From: Treponema phagedenis | GTDB taxonomy: Bacteria > Spirochaetota > Spirochaetia > Treponematales > Treponemataceae | Length of the DNA: 64,000 bases | Direction: 5' to 3' | NCBI RefSeq assembly: GCF_008153345.1 | Contig: NZ_CP042818.1 | Location: forward strand, 1,364,001-1,428,000 | Shown here: positions 26,402-35,515 of the stretch, in pieces | Layout of the letters: every line of letters starts with the position of its first letter | Numbering within the stretch: position 1 is the stretch's first letter | Notes under the pieces: model-generated | The model's database searches: none | Told to the model about the DNA's origin: nothing | What the model saw: only the letters and a program-made list of their open reading frames with translations | Position numbers and translations under genes: made by a program

Positions 26402-28675
26402 ATGGATATACAAATAAAAGACAAAAAAATTTTTGCACCATTAAAAAATAAATGGCTCATGCTGCAACCTGAAGAAGAGGTCAGACAAAAATATATTTGT
26501 CGGTTGGTGAATAATTACGGATTTTCACTTGAACAGATGGAACAAGAGGTGCAAGTAACAAACTCGCAGCGCGGACAAGGGAGGGCACGTGCGGATATTG
26601 TAGTATGGAGAAATACTGACGATAAGGTCAATTCAAGATCTCCAATCATTATTGTAGAGTGCAAGGCTGAATCAATAACCATTCACGAAGAAGATTATTT
26701 TCAAGGCTATAATTATGCATCTTGGGCGGGTGCAGAGTTTTTTGTTACTACCAATCTAAAAGAAACACGTATTTTTAAAGTTATCAAAGGAGAAATTCCT
26801 CAACGACTTGAGGAAATTATTGATATCCCCAACGCCAAACAAGCTAACAACCAAAAGGAAATAGACAAATTACTAAACCAAACTAAGGCTTTTACGCGTG
26901 ACGAATTTTCCAAATTGCTTTTCAAATGTCACAATATTATTAGAAACAATGATAAGCTTTCTCCTGAAGCCGCTTTCGATGAAATCAGTAAAGTGCTATT
27001 TATAAAAATACGCTATGAACGTCAAAATAATGAAGGACAAATTTTCTCATATGATAGATTTGTAGACAATCGCAAAAACTATGACATACTTAATAGAGAA
27101 ATGGGCGTAACAAATGCAACCCCTTTCTACCAAAACCTATTTGAAAAAACAAAACAAGAATTCGCTAATGACAAGCTTTTTGATGATAATGCAAAAATAG
27201 AAATTCGCGAAAATAGTTTTGAACAAATTGTAAAAGAGTTGCAAATTTACAATCTTTCTACGACTTCGGATGATGTAAAAGGAATTGCATTTGAACAATT
27301 CCTTGGAAAAACATTCCGCGGTGAATTGGGTCAATTTTTTACACCTCGAACAATTGTAAATTTTATGGTCTCGGTACTTGACCCGCAAGAGGGAGAGTAT
27401 ATCTGCGATCCATGTTGCGGGAGCGGAGGCTTTTTAATCAAAGCCTTTGAGTATGTTCGCGAAAAAATCGAAAAAGATATCGTAGCCCAAAAAGAAAAGA
27501 TAAAAGCCGACTTATATGATGAAAAATATGAAAAAATGTCGGATGATGAGAAAAAACAAATTGATCATAAAATGAGCGAGGTTGCAAATAAGCTAAATGA
27601 AGAACTAAACATATTGAATGATAACGGACGGCTTCGATCACTTTCGTACGACTGTATATATGGAACGGACGCTAACCCGCGCATGGCTCGTACTTCAAAA
27701 ATGAATATGATTATGCACGGCGACGGACACGGAGGCGTACATCATCACGATGGATTACTTAATGTAAACGGAATCTTTGAGAATCGCTTTGATGTTATTT
27801 TAACCAATCCGCCTTTCGGAGCACGAGTAGAAAAAGATTTAAAAATTTCTTATGCTGATATGTTTACCGATGAAGAAAAAATTGAAGAATACACAGCACG
27901 ATACGGTGAAGCATACAAAGAAGCTTTAAAGCAAGTCAATGACAATATAAACAAATCTCTATTAAGTTTATACAAAATAGGTAGTGGGCTTACAGAAGTA
28001 CTTTTCATTGAGCGATGCTTAAATTTATTGGTACCGGGCGGTCGAATGGGAATTGTATTGCCCGAAGGAGTTTTAAATAATACCAATTTACAAAAAGTTC
28101 GCGACTTTGTAGAAAGCAAAGCAAAAATCCTGCTCATAGTTTCTATTCCGCAAGATGTATTTATCGCATCCGGCGCAACAGTAAAACCGAGCCTTTTATT
28201 CTTTAAGAAATTCAACGAAGAGGAAGCCAAGCAATATGCCGATATAGAGGAAGATGCAACAAACGAAGTAAACAAAAAATATGCAGATGAGCTTTCTCAA
28301 ATTGATGCGCAACTTGCAAAACGAGGAAAAGAGGCTCTACCACAAGAAAAGAAAAAAGAATTGAGAACACAACGAAAAAAAATCGAAGGGCAAAAAGCAT
28401 CCGAGATAAAAGCCATCATCAAAGAACGCTTTGATTATCAAATACCTATTGCGGAAGTTCAAAAAGCAGGTATCAGCACAACAGGAACTGAAATAGAAAA
28501 CGAACTTATTCCTTTAGCGGAAGAATTTATGAACTATCGGAAAGGAAAAAACTTGTGGAGCGTCCCTATAAAAACAGTCAATTATAATTTAGGAGACGAC
28601 GGAGCTGTTTACCGTATTCGCATTGCAGACAATGAAACATCAGAGCCTGAAATATTTTACGGAGTAAAAAAGTAA
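26402..28675 (+). CDS. Restriction-modification fusion: HsdR_N-type nuclease plus N6-adenine methylase
   Basis: A 757-residue protein. Residues 1-150 resemble the N-terminal nuclease domain of type I HsdR: RADIVVW with D65 and IIIVECKAE with E86 and K88 (PD-(D/E)XK). Residues about 170-620 are an HsdM-type methylase: helical N-domain, FEQFLGKTFRGELGQFFTP, SAM motif DPCCGSGGF (336-344) and catalytic NPPF (468-471). A Lys/Glu-rich coiled coil follows. With a separate specificity gene downstream and no helicase-type HsdR in the window, the layout recalls BcgI-type (IIB/IIG) enzymes rather than classical type I. GGAG lies about 15 bases from the ATG, an unusual spacing. Confidence 0.85.
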   Translation: MDIQIKDKKIFAPLKNKWLMLQPEEEVRQKYICRLVNNYGFSLEQMEQEVQVTNSQRGQGRARADIVVWRNTDDKVNSRSPIIIVECKAESITIHEEDYFQGYNYASWAGAEFFVTTNLKETRIFKVIKGEIPQRLEEIIDIPNAKQANNQKEIDKLLNQTKAFTRDEFSKLLFKCHNIIRNNDKLSPEAAFDEISKVLFIKIRYERQNNEGQIFSYDRFVDNRKNYDILNREMGVTNATPFYQNLFEKTKQEFANDKLFDDNAKIEIRENSFEQIVKELQIYNLSTTSDDVKGIAFEQFLGKTFRGELGQFFTPRTIVNFMVSVLDPQEGEYICDPCCGSGGFLIKAFEYVREKIEKDIVAQKEKIKADLYDEKYEKMSDDEKKQIDHKMSEVANKLNEELNILNDNGRLRSLSYDCIYGTDANPRMARTSKMNMIMHGDGHGGVHHHDGLLNVNGIFENRFDVILTNPPFGARVEKDLKISYADMFTDEEKIEEYTARYGEAYKEALKQVNDNINKSLLSLYKIGSGLTEVLFIERCLNLLVPGGRMGIVLPEGVLNNTNLQKVRDFVESKAKILLIVSIPQDVFIASGATVKPSLLFFKKFNEEEAKQYADIEEDATNEVNKKYADELSQIDAQLAKRGKEALPQEKKKELRTQRKKIEGQKASEIKAIIKERFDYQIPIAEVQKAGISTTGTEIENELIPLAEEFMNYRKGKNLWSVPIKTVNYNLGDDGAVYRIRIADNETSEPEIFYGVKK

Positions 28676-29765
28676 ACGTCTATGTCAACTACTGAATTAA
28701 AATATTTGCAATTTGTACGATTTAAAGATATAACACAATGGGATTTGAAGCGTTATCTCAATCAATTAATAAAATCAAGATTTCCAATTGTTACCTTAAA
28801 TGAACATATCAAAGAAGAGAGCACAAAATACAATATAAGTGATCCGCAAACTAATTACGGCATGTTAGGCGTAAATAATCAAACAGGTATCTTTGATGCA
28901 TACATTGAGAGCGGTTCTAAAATAAAGCAAAAATATAAACGGATGGAAAATGGTTGGATTGCATATAATCCATATCGAGTAAATATTGGTTCAATTGGTA
29001 TCAAAAAAAAAGAGCACAAATATGAATTTATTAGTCCAGCTTATGTTGTATTTAGTTGTCAAAACTCGCTATTACCCGAATATCTATTTTTGACAATGAA
29101 AACACTAAAGTTTAATAGTATAATCCGCGACAATACGACCGGTTCTGTGCGGCAAAATTTATCATATGAAAATTTGAAAACATTGCAAATCCCTCTTCCT
29201 ACATTATCTGAACAACAAGCTTTAATTGATACATACAACGCAAAGTTGCAGCAAGCAGAAGACTTGGAAAAACTGGCAGAGCAAAAGAAAAAAGAAATTG
29301 AAGAATACTTATTGCAAGAATTGGGAATAGAAGAGCACGAAAATCAAAGTGTAAAAAAAGATTCTTATTTGGAATTTGTGAGATTTAAAGATATAGAGAG
29401 ATGGGATTGCTATAACAATAAAAATAAAGGTCATAGTAGTTTTTACAATGAAGTACCTCTATCCAAAATTCTTATTGAGAAGCCTCAATACGGAGCAGCT
29501 TACAAAGCTAAAGATAAGGCATCAGATATACGATATATAAGGATTACTGACATTACAGAAGACGGATCTTTAACAGATACTTTTGCTTCTGCAGATCAAT
29601 TTAAAGAGCAATATTTGTTGAACCAATATGATTTTTTAATAGCACGCTCCGGGGCAACTGTCGGAAAAACCTTCTTGTATGAAGAAAAGTACGGTAAAGC
29701 GATTTTTGCTGGATATTTGATAAGATTTGTTCTTAATAAATCTATGGTTGATCCATACTATATAC

Positions 29766-31049
29766 TAGTGTAGCGTTTTTCTGAAAAGTATATTGTATTT
29801 TTCTTTGGTTTGTGATACTATCTCAACAGCTTTTTATCACTAAGGAGTATTGCATGCCCAAACCGCCGAGTAAACTTGAACTAAATCCTGAAGAGCTCAC
29901 GTACCTTGAATCACTTGTTCGTTTACGAACAATCCAAGCACAAACGCTTACGCGTGCACGAATACTTTTGCTTAAAAGCAATGGCCTGTCCATTAAGGAA
30001 ACAGCCGACAAGGTAGGCTATACGTATAGAAGCGTTGCGCTCTGCCTTAAGAAATATAAGCAGGGCGGCGTAGAGCATGCTCTCACCGATGCACCCGGAC
30101 GCGGAAACAATCCGGAAATTACCGATGAAGAGAAATCGTGGATTATAAATCTCGCTTGTCAAAAACCGACTACTTTTGGGTATGCTGCAGAAACATGGAC
30201 TTACGCACTGTTAACAAAGCATATTAACACCACCGCTGAAAGTGCAGGATACCTACGGCTCGCTACTATCCATAAAACAACGGTATTTAAAATACTAACT
30301 GAAGCAGACATTAAACCTTACAAAATAGAATATTACTGTGAAAACAGAGACCCTGACTGTGATAGAAAAATGCACAATGTTTTGCTCGTTTATAAGCAAC
30401 TTGAACTTTATTTTGAGGAAAATAAGCCATTACAGACAGAAGAAGGGAAGAATATCCATGTTGTTTCGTATGATGAGAAGCCCGGCATACAAGCTATCGC
30501 GACGACAAGCGATGATTTACCTGCTGATGAAACCCATCAATGCATTCGCCGTGATTATGAATACAAACGGCTTGGCACGCTCTCACTTTTAGCAGGCATT
30601 GATTTACAGACGGGGGATGCCATTCCTCTTGTAAGCGACAGTCACACCAGTAAAGATTATGTGCAATTTCTTAAAATACTTGATGAACGATACCCGCAAG
30701 AAGATAAAATTAGAATCATTTTGGATAACTTAAAAGTACATACCTCCAAAGAAACCATTCGATATCTTTCAACGGTACCGGGAAGATTTGAGTTTGTGTT
30801 TACGCCAAAACATGGTTCTTGGTTAAATATGATTGAAGGATTTTTCAGCAAACTAACAAGACAACTGTTGCGGGGCATGAGAGTAAAATCAAAAACAGAG
30901 TTGGTTAATCGACTGTATAAATACTTTGACGAGATTAATGAAGAACCGGTCGTATTCCATTGGAAATACAATCTTGATGATCTCGATGTTTCTGAAGCGG
31001 TTATAACCGACGCTCTCAAATATGAACTTAATTACAAAACGTTACACTA
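29766..31049 (+). mobile_element. IS630-family insertion sequence in hsdS
   Basis: Element 29768-31047 (1280 bases) flanked by TA at 29766-29767 and 31048-31049, the TA duplication typical of IS630/Tc1 elements. Terminal inverted repeats are GTGTAGCGTTTTT on the left and, complemented, GTGTAACGTTTTG on the right. It carries one transposase gene. The ends match those of the many short intergenic repeats in this window. Confidence 0.92.
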
Positions 31050-31050
31050 G
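29854..31050 (+). CDS. IS630-family transposase
   Basis: DDE transposase of 398 residues that cuts and inserts at TA. The N-terminal helix-turn-helix region is GLSIKETADKVGYTYRSV. The catalytic domain has VVSYDEKPGIQ (first Asp), RIILDNLKVHTS (second Asp) and FTPKHGSWLNMIEGFFS (Glu), the usual IS630 pattern. ATG 29854 has AAGGAG seven bases upstream, so I prefer it to the earlier ATT/ATA-region starts. The stop codon TAG is made of the duplicated target TA plus the next host G. The gene looks intact. Confidence 0.92.
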   Translation: MPKPPSKLELNPEELTYLESLVRLRTIQAQTLTRARILLLKSNGLSIKETADKVGYTYRSVALCLKKYKQGGVEHALTDAPGRGNNPEITDEEKSWIINLACQKPTTFGYAAETWTYALLTKHINTTAESAGYLRLATIHKTTVFKILTEADIKPYKIEYYCENRDPDCDRKMHNVLLVYKQLELYFEENKPLQTEEGKNIHVVSYDEKPGIQAIATTSDDLPADETHQCIRRDYEYKRLGTLSLLAGIDLQTGDAIPLVSDSHTSKDYVQFLKILDERYPQEDKIRIILDNLKVHTSKETIRYLSTVPGRFEFVFTPKHGSWLNMIEGFFSKLTRQLLRGMRVKSKTELVNRLYKYFDEINEEPVVFHWKYNLDDLDVSEAVITDALKYELNYKTLH

Positions 31051-31375
31051 TCTATACAAAGTCTTCCATATACAAAAAGTGGATCCAAAATAATATGAGA
31101 GTATCTGGTCAACCTAATATTAATAGTCAACAATATATGGACTCTCCAATTATATTACCACCTCTCGATATTCAAAACAGAATAGTTGCTCATATCAGTG
31201 AACAAAAAGAACGGATAAAAGAGCTCAAGCAACAAGCAGAATACTTAAGAAAATCAGCACCTGAAGAATTTGAAAAGGAGATATTTGAAGAAAAATAGCA
31301 TCATACAAATCACCACGAGGTTTAAGTTGCAATGAAGCCATTAATAATTTGCAATTGGTTCCTCTGGGATTGTAG

Positions 31376-31415
31376 CCCCCCCCCCTTGACAAAAAACCTC
31401 ACGTTAAATATACTC
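31376..31415 (+). promoter_or_regulatory. uraA promoter abutting a C10 tract
   Basis: Ten C (31376-31385) directly touch TTGACA (31386-31391); a 17-base spacer leads to TATACT (31409-31414). This is the best -35/-10 pair in the area. Changes in tract length would alter the region just upstream of the -35 box. Confidence 0.7.
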
Positions 31416-31503
31416 CCCTCTCAAGATGAGAGAGCAGATAAAACTTGAAAAAAATAATATTCACGCAAGACTTTTGGTCTTTAATGAATTTACATCTTTT
31501 TTG

Positions 31504-31537
31504 AAAACGTTTTTCTTTATGAAAAACGTTTTTTTTT
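31504..31537 (+). terminator. Leader terminator/attenuator before uraA
   Basis: Perfect 11-base stem AAAACGTTTTT (31504-31514) with AAAAACGTTTT (31522-31532), loop CTTTATG, then a run of T. It lies between the promoter and the permease gene, so it may attenuate. Two smaller hairpins (CTCTCaagatGAGAG near 31420 and AAGACttttGGTCTT near 31477) precede it. I do not recognise a known riboswitch. Confidence 0.55.
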
Positions 31538-31589
31538 GCCCTTTTGTTTTCTCTGATTTTCTTATCACCTGTGAGGAGGTTTTTTGAAA

Positions 31590-32867
31590 ATGTCGTTGTA
31601 TACAGAAATTACTGATGTGCGGAAAAAGCCAAAACCGGTGCAATGGTTTTTTCTCAGTTTTCAGCATGTATTTGCTATGTTCGGTGCAACTATTCTTGTA
31701 CCGCTATTAACGGGCTTAAGCCCTTCAACTGCGCTTTTTGCAGCGGGGTCGGGAACTTTGATTTACATTTTATTAACAAAGGCAAGAGTGCCCGCATTCC
31801 TCGGTTCAAGCTTTGCATTTATCCCGCCGCTTATCACCGTAACCGCAGCCTACGGTTTACCCTATGCATTGGGCGGCGCCTTTTGTGCGGGTCTTTTTTA
31901 TGCAGTTGTTGCAGGCATTATAAAAGTTTCAGGAACGAATTGGCTAACACGTGCGCTGCCTCCGGTTGTTATCGGCTCGGTGATTATTGTAATCGGATTA
32001 AACTTAGCACCCACTGCAATGGGCATGGTAATGAATGACGGCCAGGGAAATTACAGCCTCGTCTATCTTTCAATAGCGATGGTAACCCTTGCAGTAACTG
32101 TTATCTGTAATATATTTTTAAAAGGCTTCTTCGAAATTATTCCGATCTTAATTGGACTTGTTTGCGGTTATCTTTTTACATTGATTATGGGAAACTTCTT
32201 TCCGGCATATCATATAATTTCTTTTGATAAAGTGCGGGAAGCTGCATGGTTCGGGCTGCCATCTTTTACCATTCCGAAATTTTCGTTTGTACCGATTATA
32301 ACTTTTTTAATTGTTTCTCTTGCAACCATTTGCGAACACCTCGGCGATATTCTCGTGTTGAGCAAAGTTGTCGGTGTAGATTTTTACAAAGATCCTGGCT
32401 TGCACAGAACGCTGCTTGGAGACGGACTTGCAACAAGCTGGGCAGCCTTATGGGGCGGACCGCCTAACACCACGTACGGAGAAAACATCGGCGTTATGGC
32501 AATCACAAAAGTTTACAGCATTTGGGTTATCGGCGGCGCCGCAGTTATCGCAATACTGCTTAGCTTTTTCCAAAAATTCGGAGCACTGATTCAAACAATT
32601 CCGACTCCGGTTATGGGCGGCATTTCAATGCTCCTATTCGGAATAATCGCAAGCAGCGGATTGCGCACCGTTGTCGAAAGCGGCGTCGATTACAAAGATA
32701 AAAGAAACCTTACCATAAGCTCTGTTATTATGGTAATCGGAATCGGCGGCGGACGGCTTGCATTTAATATAACCGGTGATCTTAAATTTGAACTTGCAGG
32801 CGTTGCACTCGCAACCCTCATCGGAATCATATTAAACATGGTCTTCCCGCAAACAAAAGAAAAATAA
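31590..32867 (+). CDS. uraA: Uracil/xanthine permease, NCS2 family (UraA-like)
   Basis: Inner-membrane nucleobase:cation symporter, about 425 residues and around 12-14 transmembrane segments. The motif GGPPNTTYGENIGVMAITKVYS near residue 290 is the UraA-type signature with the substrate-binding Glu; QHVFAMFGATILVPLLTG near the N-terminus is also typical. This favours uracil over xanthine, but that is inference. GAGGAGG lies 10 bases before ATG 31590; a TTG two codons earlier is a possible alternative start. Preceded by a promoter with a C10 tract and a leader hairpin suggesting attenuation. Confidence 0.9.
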   Translation: MSLYTEITDVRKKPKPVQWFFLSFQHVFAMFGATILVPLLTGLSPSTALFAAGSGTLIYILLTKARVPAFLGSSFAFIPPLITVTAAYGLPYALGGAFCAGLFYAVVAGIIKVSGTNWLTRALPPVVIGSVIIVIGLNLAPTAMGMVMNDGQGNYSLVYLSIAMVTLAVTVICNIFLKGFFEIIPILIGLVCGYLFTLIMGNFFPAYHIISFDKVREAAWFGLPSFTIPKFSFVPIITFLIVSLATICEHLGDILVLSKVVGVDFYKDPGLHRTLLGDGLATSWAALWGGPPNTTYGENIGVMAITKVYSIWVIGGAAVIAILLSFFQKFGALIQTIPTPVMGGISMLLFGIIASSGLRTVVESGVDYKDKRNLTISSVIMVIGIGGGRLAFNITGDLKFELAGVALATLIGIILNMVFPQTKEK

Positions 32868-32875
32868 TCACTGCC

Positions 32876-32924
32876 TTTGCCCGCACTTTAAGCATTTAAA
32901 ACTATGTGATATAATGCGGGCAAA
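32876..32924. promoter_or_regulatory. Inverted repeat enclosing a -10 box
   Basis: TTTGCCCGCA (32876-32885) and TGCGGGCAAA (32915-32924) are perfect complements. TATAAT lies at 32910-32915 just inside the right arm. It could be the uraA terminator stem, or an operator for the gene at 32954. Confidence 0.45.
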
Positions 32925-32953
32925 ATCTATTTCCCATTCACGGAGACAAACTC

Positions 32954-33541
32954 ATGTACTTATTAAGATTTATTGAAGAGGACGGCAGCATTACAAACTT
33001 TGCATTATTTGACAGCATTGAAAGCGGGCAAAAATTTGTAGAGCAAATTCCGACCTATCGCTATTATTCGGAAACCTCAAAAAATTTTTCATTTGTTGAA
33101 GAAAGTTTTACCACACCGGAATTACCGGACTACATGCAGTTGGAATATAAAGGAAACTATATCCCCTTAACAAAATTCATGTTTAGAAACCCCGGGAAGA
33201 TTATCATTGATTGGCAGGAGCTATATAATTTGGATAAGCCAAACCAAGGAGCAATTTCCGGCACCACCTTAGTTGATGCTTATACTATTGAAAACAGTGA
33301 AGTTGAAGAGTATATAAAAAAGCGAGAAAATAAATTTGAGCTTGCAAAAAAAGTTTTAGAAAAAAAATCTTTTGAGGTGCGCCGTGCTCACTTCGGATCA
33401 GAAGACGGTGAAGCAATTATATATCGCAAAAAAGACGGCGAGTGGCATTACTTAGAACACATGGATCCGTCCTTTACGGAGCAATCACCCGATGATGAAA
33501 AAGAATTTAAAAAATGGGTTGAAGAGTTGATTAAGTCATAG
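32954..33541 (+). CDS. Conserved-looking cytoplasmic protein of unknown function
   Basis: A 195-residue acidic protein without signal peptide or membrane segment. The N-terminus is beta-rich (MYLLRFIEEDGSITNFALFD), the middle contains WQELYNLDKPNQGAISGTTL, and a charged helix (about residues 118-140) is followed by RRAHFGSEDGEAIIYRKKDG. I recognise no domain. GGAG precedes the ATG by about 10 bases. It is 33 bases upstream of proC on the same strand but has no evident link to proline synthesis. Normal codon use for the region suggests a genuine gene. Confidence 0.6.
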   Translation: MYLLRFIEEDGSITNFALFDSIESGQKFVEQIPTYRYYSETSKNFSFVEESFTTPELPDYMQLEYKGNYIPLTKFMFRNPGKIIIDWQELYNLDKPNQGAISGTTLVDAYTIENSEVEEYIKKRENKFELAKKVLEKKSFEVRRAHFGSEDGEAIIYRKKDGEWHYLEHMDPSFTEQSPDDEKEFKKWVEELIKS

Positions 33542-33574
33542 ATAGTAAGTATTATAGTAGATAGGGGCTCTACT

Positions 33575-34519
33575 ATGTACAAACTTGGAATACTTGGAAT
33601 CGGAAACATGGGTTCCGCAATTTTAGGCGGAATATTAAAATCAAAAATTTTAAACGCTGACGAAATTATTATCTATAATAGAACGTACAGCAAAATCGAA
33701 AAATACAAACAACAGGGTGTTCATATCGGAGATTGCGAACGTACTGTGATAGAACATTCTGAAAATGTATTTGTGGCAGTAACACCTCAAGTTTTAGACA
33801 GCCTAACAGATGTTATAAAAAATTCTATGAACGGAGAAAAATTAATTATATCCGTTGTAGCGGGGAAAAATTTACTCACACTAAAAAATATCTTCGGTGC
33901 AAAAAATCGATACATACGTGTAATGTCAAACACGCCCGCAACAATCGGTGAAGGAATGAGCGCGATCATTATCGATGAATCAGCAAATGAAAAAGATAAA
34001 ACTTTTGTAAATCAAATACTTCATTCAATTGGAAAAGTTGTGGAACTCTCGGAAGATAAGCTTGACATATTCGGTTCCTTTGCAGGCACCATCCCCGCTT
34101 ATCTTTACATGTTTGCAGAAGCCATCGCCGACGGGGCAGTCGCTTGCGGATTCCCGCGCGAAGGAATATACGAAATTATTTCGCAATCAATATTGGGCTC
34201 AGCAAAATTACAACTTGAAACTAAAAAACATCCCGGCGAACTAAAAGACCAAGTAACAACTCCGGGAGGAATGACAATTGCGGGTGTCGCAGCTTTAGAA
34301 GAAGCAGGACTTCGAAATGCTTTAATAAAAGCTGTCAAAGACGCAATGGCAAAAAAACTCGGTGCGGATATGGTCGCTTTCGGACACAGCCATGTAAAAA
34401 TGCTGGAAACAATAGACGGCATAATTGTTTTAAACCCCGGCTCCACCACAATCCCAAAGGACGGCTCAAAATCCGCAGCGATAATAGAAGACGGAAAAGC
34501 TCGCCTTCTTGAATTTTAA
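33575..34519 (+). CDS. proC: Pyrroline-5-carboxylate reductase with a phosphodiesterase-like C-terminal tail
   Basis: Last step of proline synthesis, reducing pyrroline-5-carboxylate with NAD(P)H. The Rossmann motif GILGIGNMGSAI (5-16) and the family signature (PGELKDQVTTPGGMTIAGV, 220-238) are intact. The normal ProC end is reached near residue 261 (ALIKAVKDAMAKK). The extra 53 residues contain GADMVAFGHSHVKMLETIDG and VLNPGSTTIPKDGS, which are the C-terminal hallmarks of YfcE/MJ0936-type metallophosphoesterases (GHTH plus LNPGS). This looks like a gene fusion by deletion; the tail alone cannot be catalytic because the other metal ligands are absent. Confidence 0.88.
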   Translation: MYKLGILGIGNMGSAILGGILKSKILNADEIIIYNRTYSKIEKYKQQGVHIGDCERTVIEHSENVFVAVTPQVLDSLTDVIKNSMNGEKLIISVVAGKNLLTLKNIFGAKNRYIRVMSNTPATIGEGMSAIIIDESANEKDKTFVNQILHSIGKVVELSEDKLDIFGSFAGTIPAYLYMFAEAIADGAVACGFPREGIYEIISQSILGSAKLQLETKKHPGELKDQVTTPGGMTIAGVAALEEAGLRNALIKAVKDAMAKKLGADMVAFGHSHVKMLETIDGIIVLNPGSTTIPKDGSKSAAIIEDGKARLLEF

Positions 34520-34539
34520 TATAAGGAAAACCTAAGGCG

Positions 34540-35217
34540 ATGAATAAAATTCAAACTCACTTATTTTCATTACAAGACAAAACCTATGCAGAGTTTTCGC
34601 GCAAGCTCATGCCGACTGTAAATCCTGAAACGGTTATCGGTGTAAGAACTCCCGACTTGCGCAAGTTTGCAAAAGAGCTTGTAAAACAAAATGCCGCAAC
34701 AGAATTTCTTTTAAGTTTGCCGCACACTTATTTTGAAGAAAACCAATTACATGCTCTTATTCTTGCACAGTGCAAAGACTTCACCGCCCTCATGCCGCAA
34801 GTAGAATCTTTTTTGCCGCATATTGACAACTGGGCAACCTGCGATATTTTCTCGCCGAAAATTTTTAAAAAACATTTGCAGGCACTTCTTCCCTATATTC
34901 GAAAATGGCTTACAGCAAAACATACATACACTGTCCGCTTTGCAGTCGGCATGCTGATGGAATATTACCTTGATGATGCTTTTGAAACACAATACTCCGA
35001 CATGGTTGCCGCCATTCGTTCCGAAGAATACTATGTAAACATGATGATTGCATGGTACTTTGCTACCGCCCTTGTAAAGCAATGGGAACATGCCCTACCG
35101 TATTTACAAGAAAAAAAATTGCAAACATGGACGCACAACAAAACAATACAAAAGGCAGTTGAAAGTTACCGCATTACCCCGGAGCAAAAAATTTATCTCA
35201 AAACATTAAAGCGGTGA
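34540..35217 (+). CDS. DNA alkylation repair protein, AlkD-like HEAT family
   Basis: A 225-residue all-helical protein of the AlkD/AlkC-like DNA alkylation repair family. Markers are VIGVRTPDLRKFAKEL near residue 34, SFLPHIDNWATCDIFSPK near 88-105 (with the Trp and Asp used by AlkD to flank the lesion) and NMMIAWYFATALVKQWE near 167. The family removes bulky or cationic alkylated bases, or in some members only binds DNA. It starts 20 bases after proC with AAGG ahead of the ATG. Confidence 0.85.
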   Translation: MNKIQTHLFSLQDKTYAEFSRKLMPTVNPETVIGVRTPDLRKFAKELVKQNAATEFLLSLPHTYFEENQLHALILAQCKDFTALMPQVESFLPHIDNWATCDIFSPKIFKKHLQALLPYIRKWLTAKHTYTVRFAVGMLMEYYLDDAFETQYSDMVAAIRSEEYYVNMMIAWYFATALVKQWEHALPYLQEKKLQTWTHNKTIQKAVESYRITPEQKIYLKTLKR

Positions 35218-35296
35218 TTACAAATGAAAGTAAGCTTCATATATTCAATTTTTTACTATTTATCAGCATACGGGCAATGGCACTGAACAGGATATA

Positions 35297-35365
35297 ATTT
35301 CAAAACGGAAATTATCAAATATAATTCTTGTCATCAGCCTGATATTTTCGTGCACCGTGCTTTAG
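35297..35365 (+). other. Possible remnant of a lipoprotein signal peptide
   Basis: An in-frame stretch reads KRKLSNIILVISLIFSCTVL-stop, a textbook lipoprotein signal with an FSC lipobox, but it has no ATG and stops after four more codons. It may be a relic of a deleted lipoprotein gene. The rest of 35218-35515 shows no gene. Confidence 0.3.
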
Positions 35366-35515
35366 TTTAATTATGATATTTTTATGAACACGTCGTTTTT
35401 ATTGTAAATTTTCTGATAGAGTTTTACTGTAAATTCTAAAAACAATATCTCTGGTATTTTCGTACGATTTATGGTATATTAATTCACACAAAAAAAGATA
35501 TGAAGGATAACCGCC

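Larger units (their letters stand above)
28682..31298 (+). pseudogene. hsdS: Specificity subunit (hsdS) interrupted by an IS630-family element
   Basis: Type I-like specificity protein with two target-recognition halves. The left part (28682-29767) ends DPYYILV-stop exactly at the insertion; the right part (31050-31298) contains the second conserved region IILPPLDIQNRIVAHISEQK. Removing 29768-31047 and one TA joins the frames perfectly (YYILVYTKSS...) to give 444 residues. The first conserved helix is near residue 180 (PLPTLSEQQALIDTYN). It begins 6 bases after the methylase stop. As it stands the product lacks its second recognition arm helix, so sequence recognition is probably lost or altered. 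Confidence 0.9.

Noticed and set aside
31415..31589. Purine riboswitch upstream of the permease
   Set aside because: The conserved junction motifs of the purine aptamer are not present by eye.
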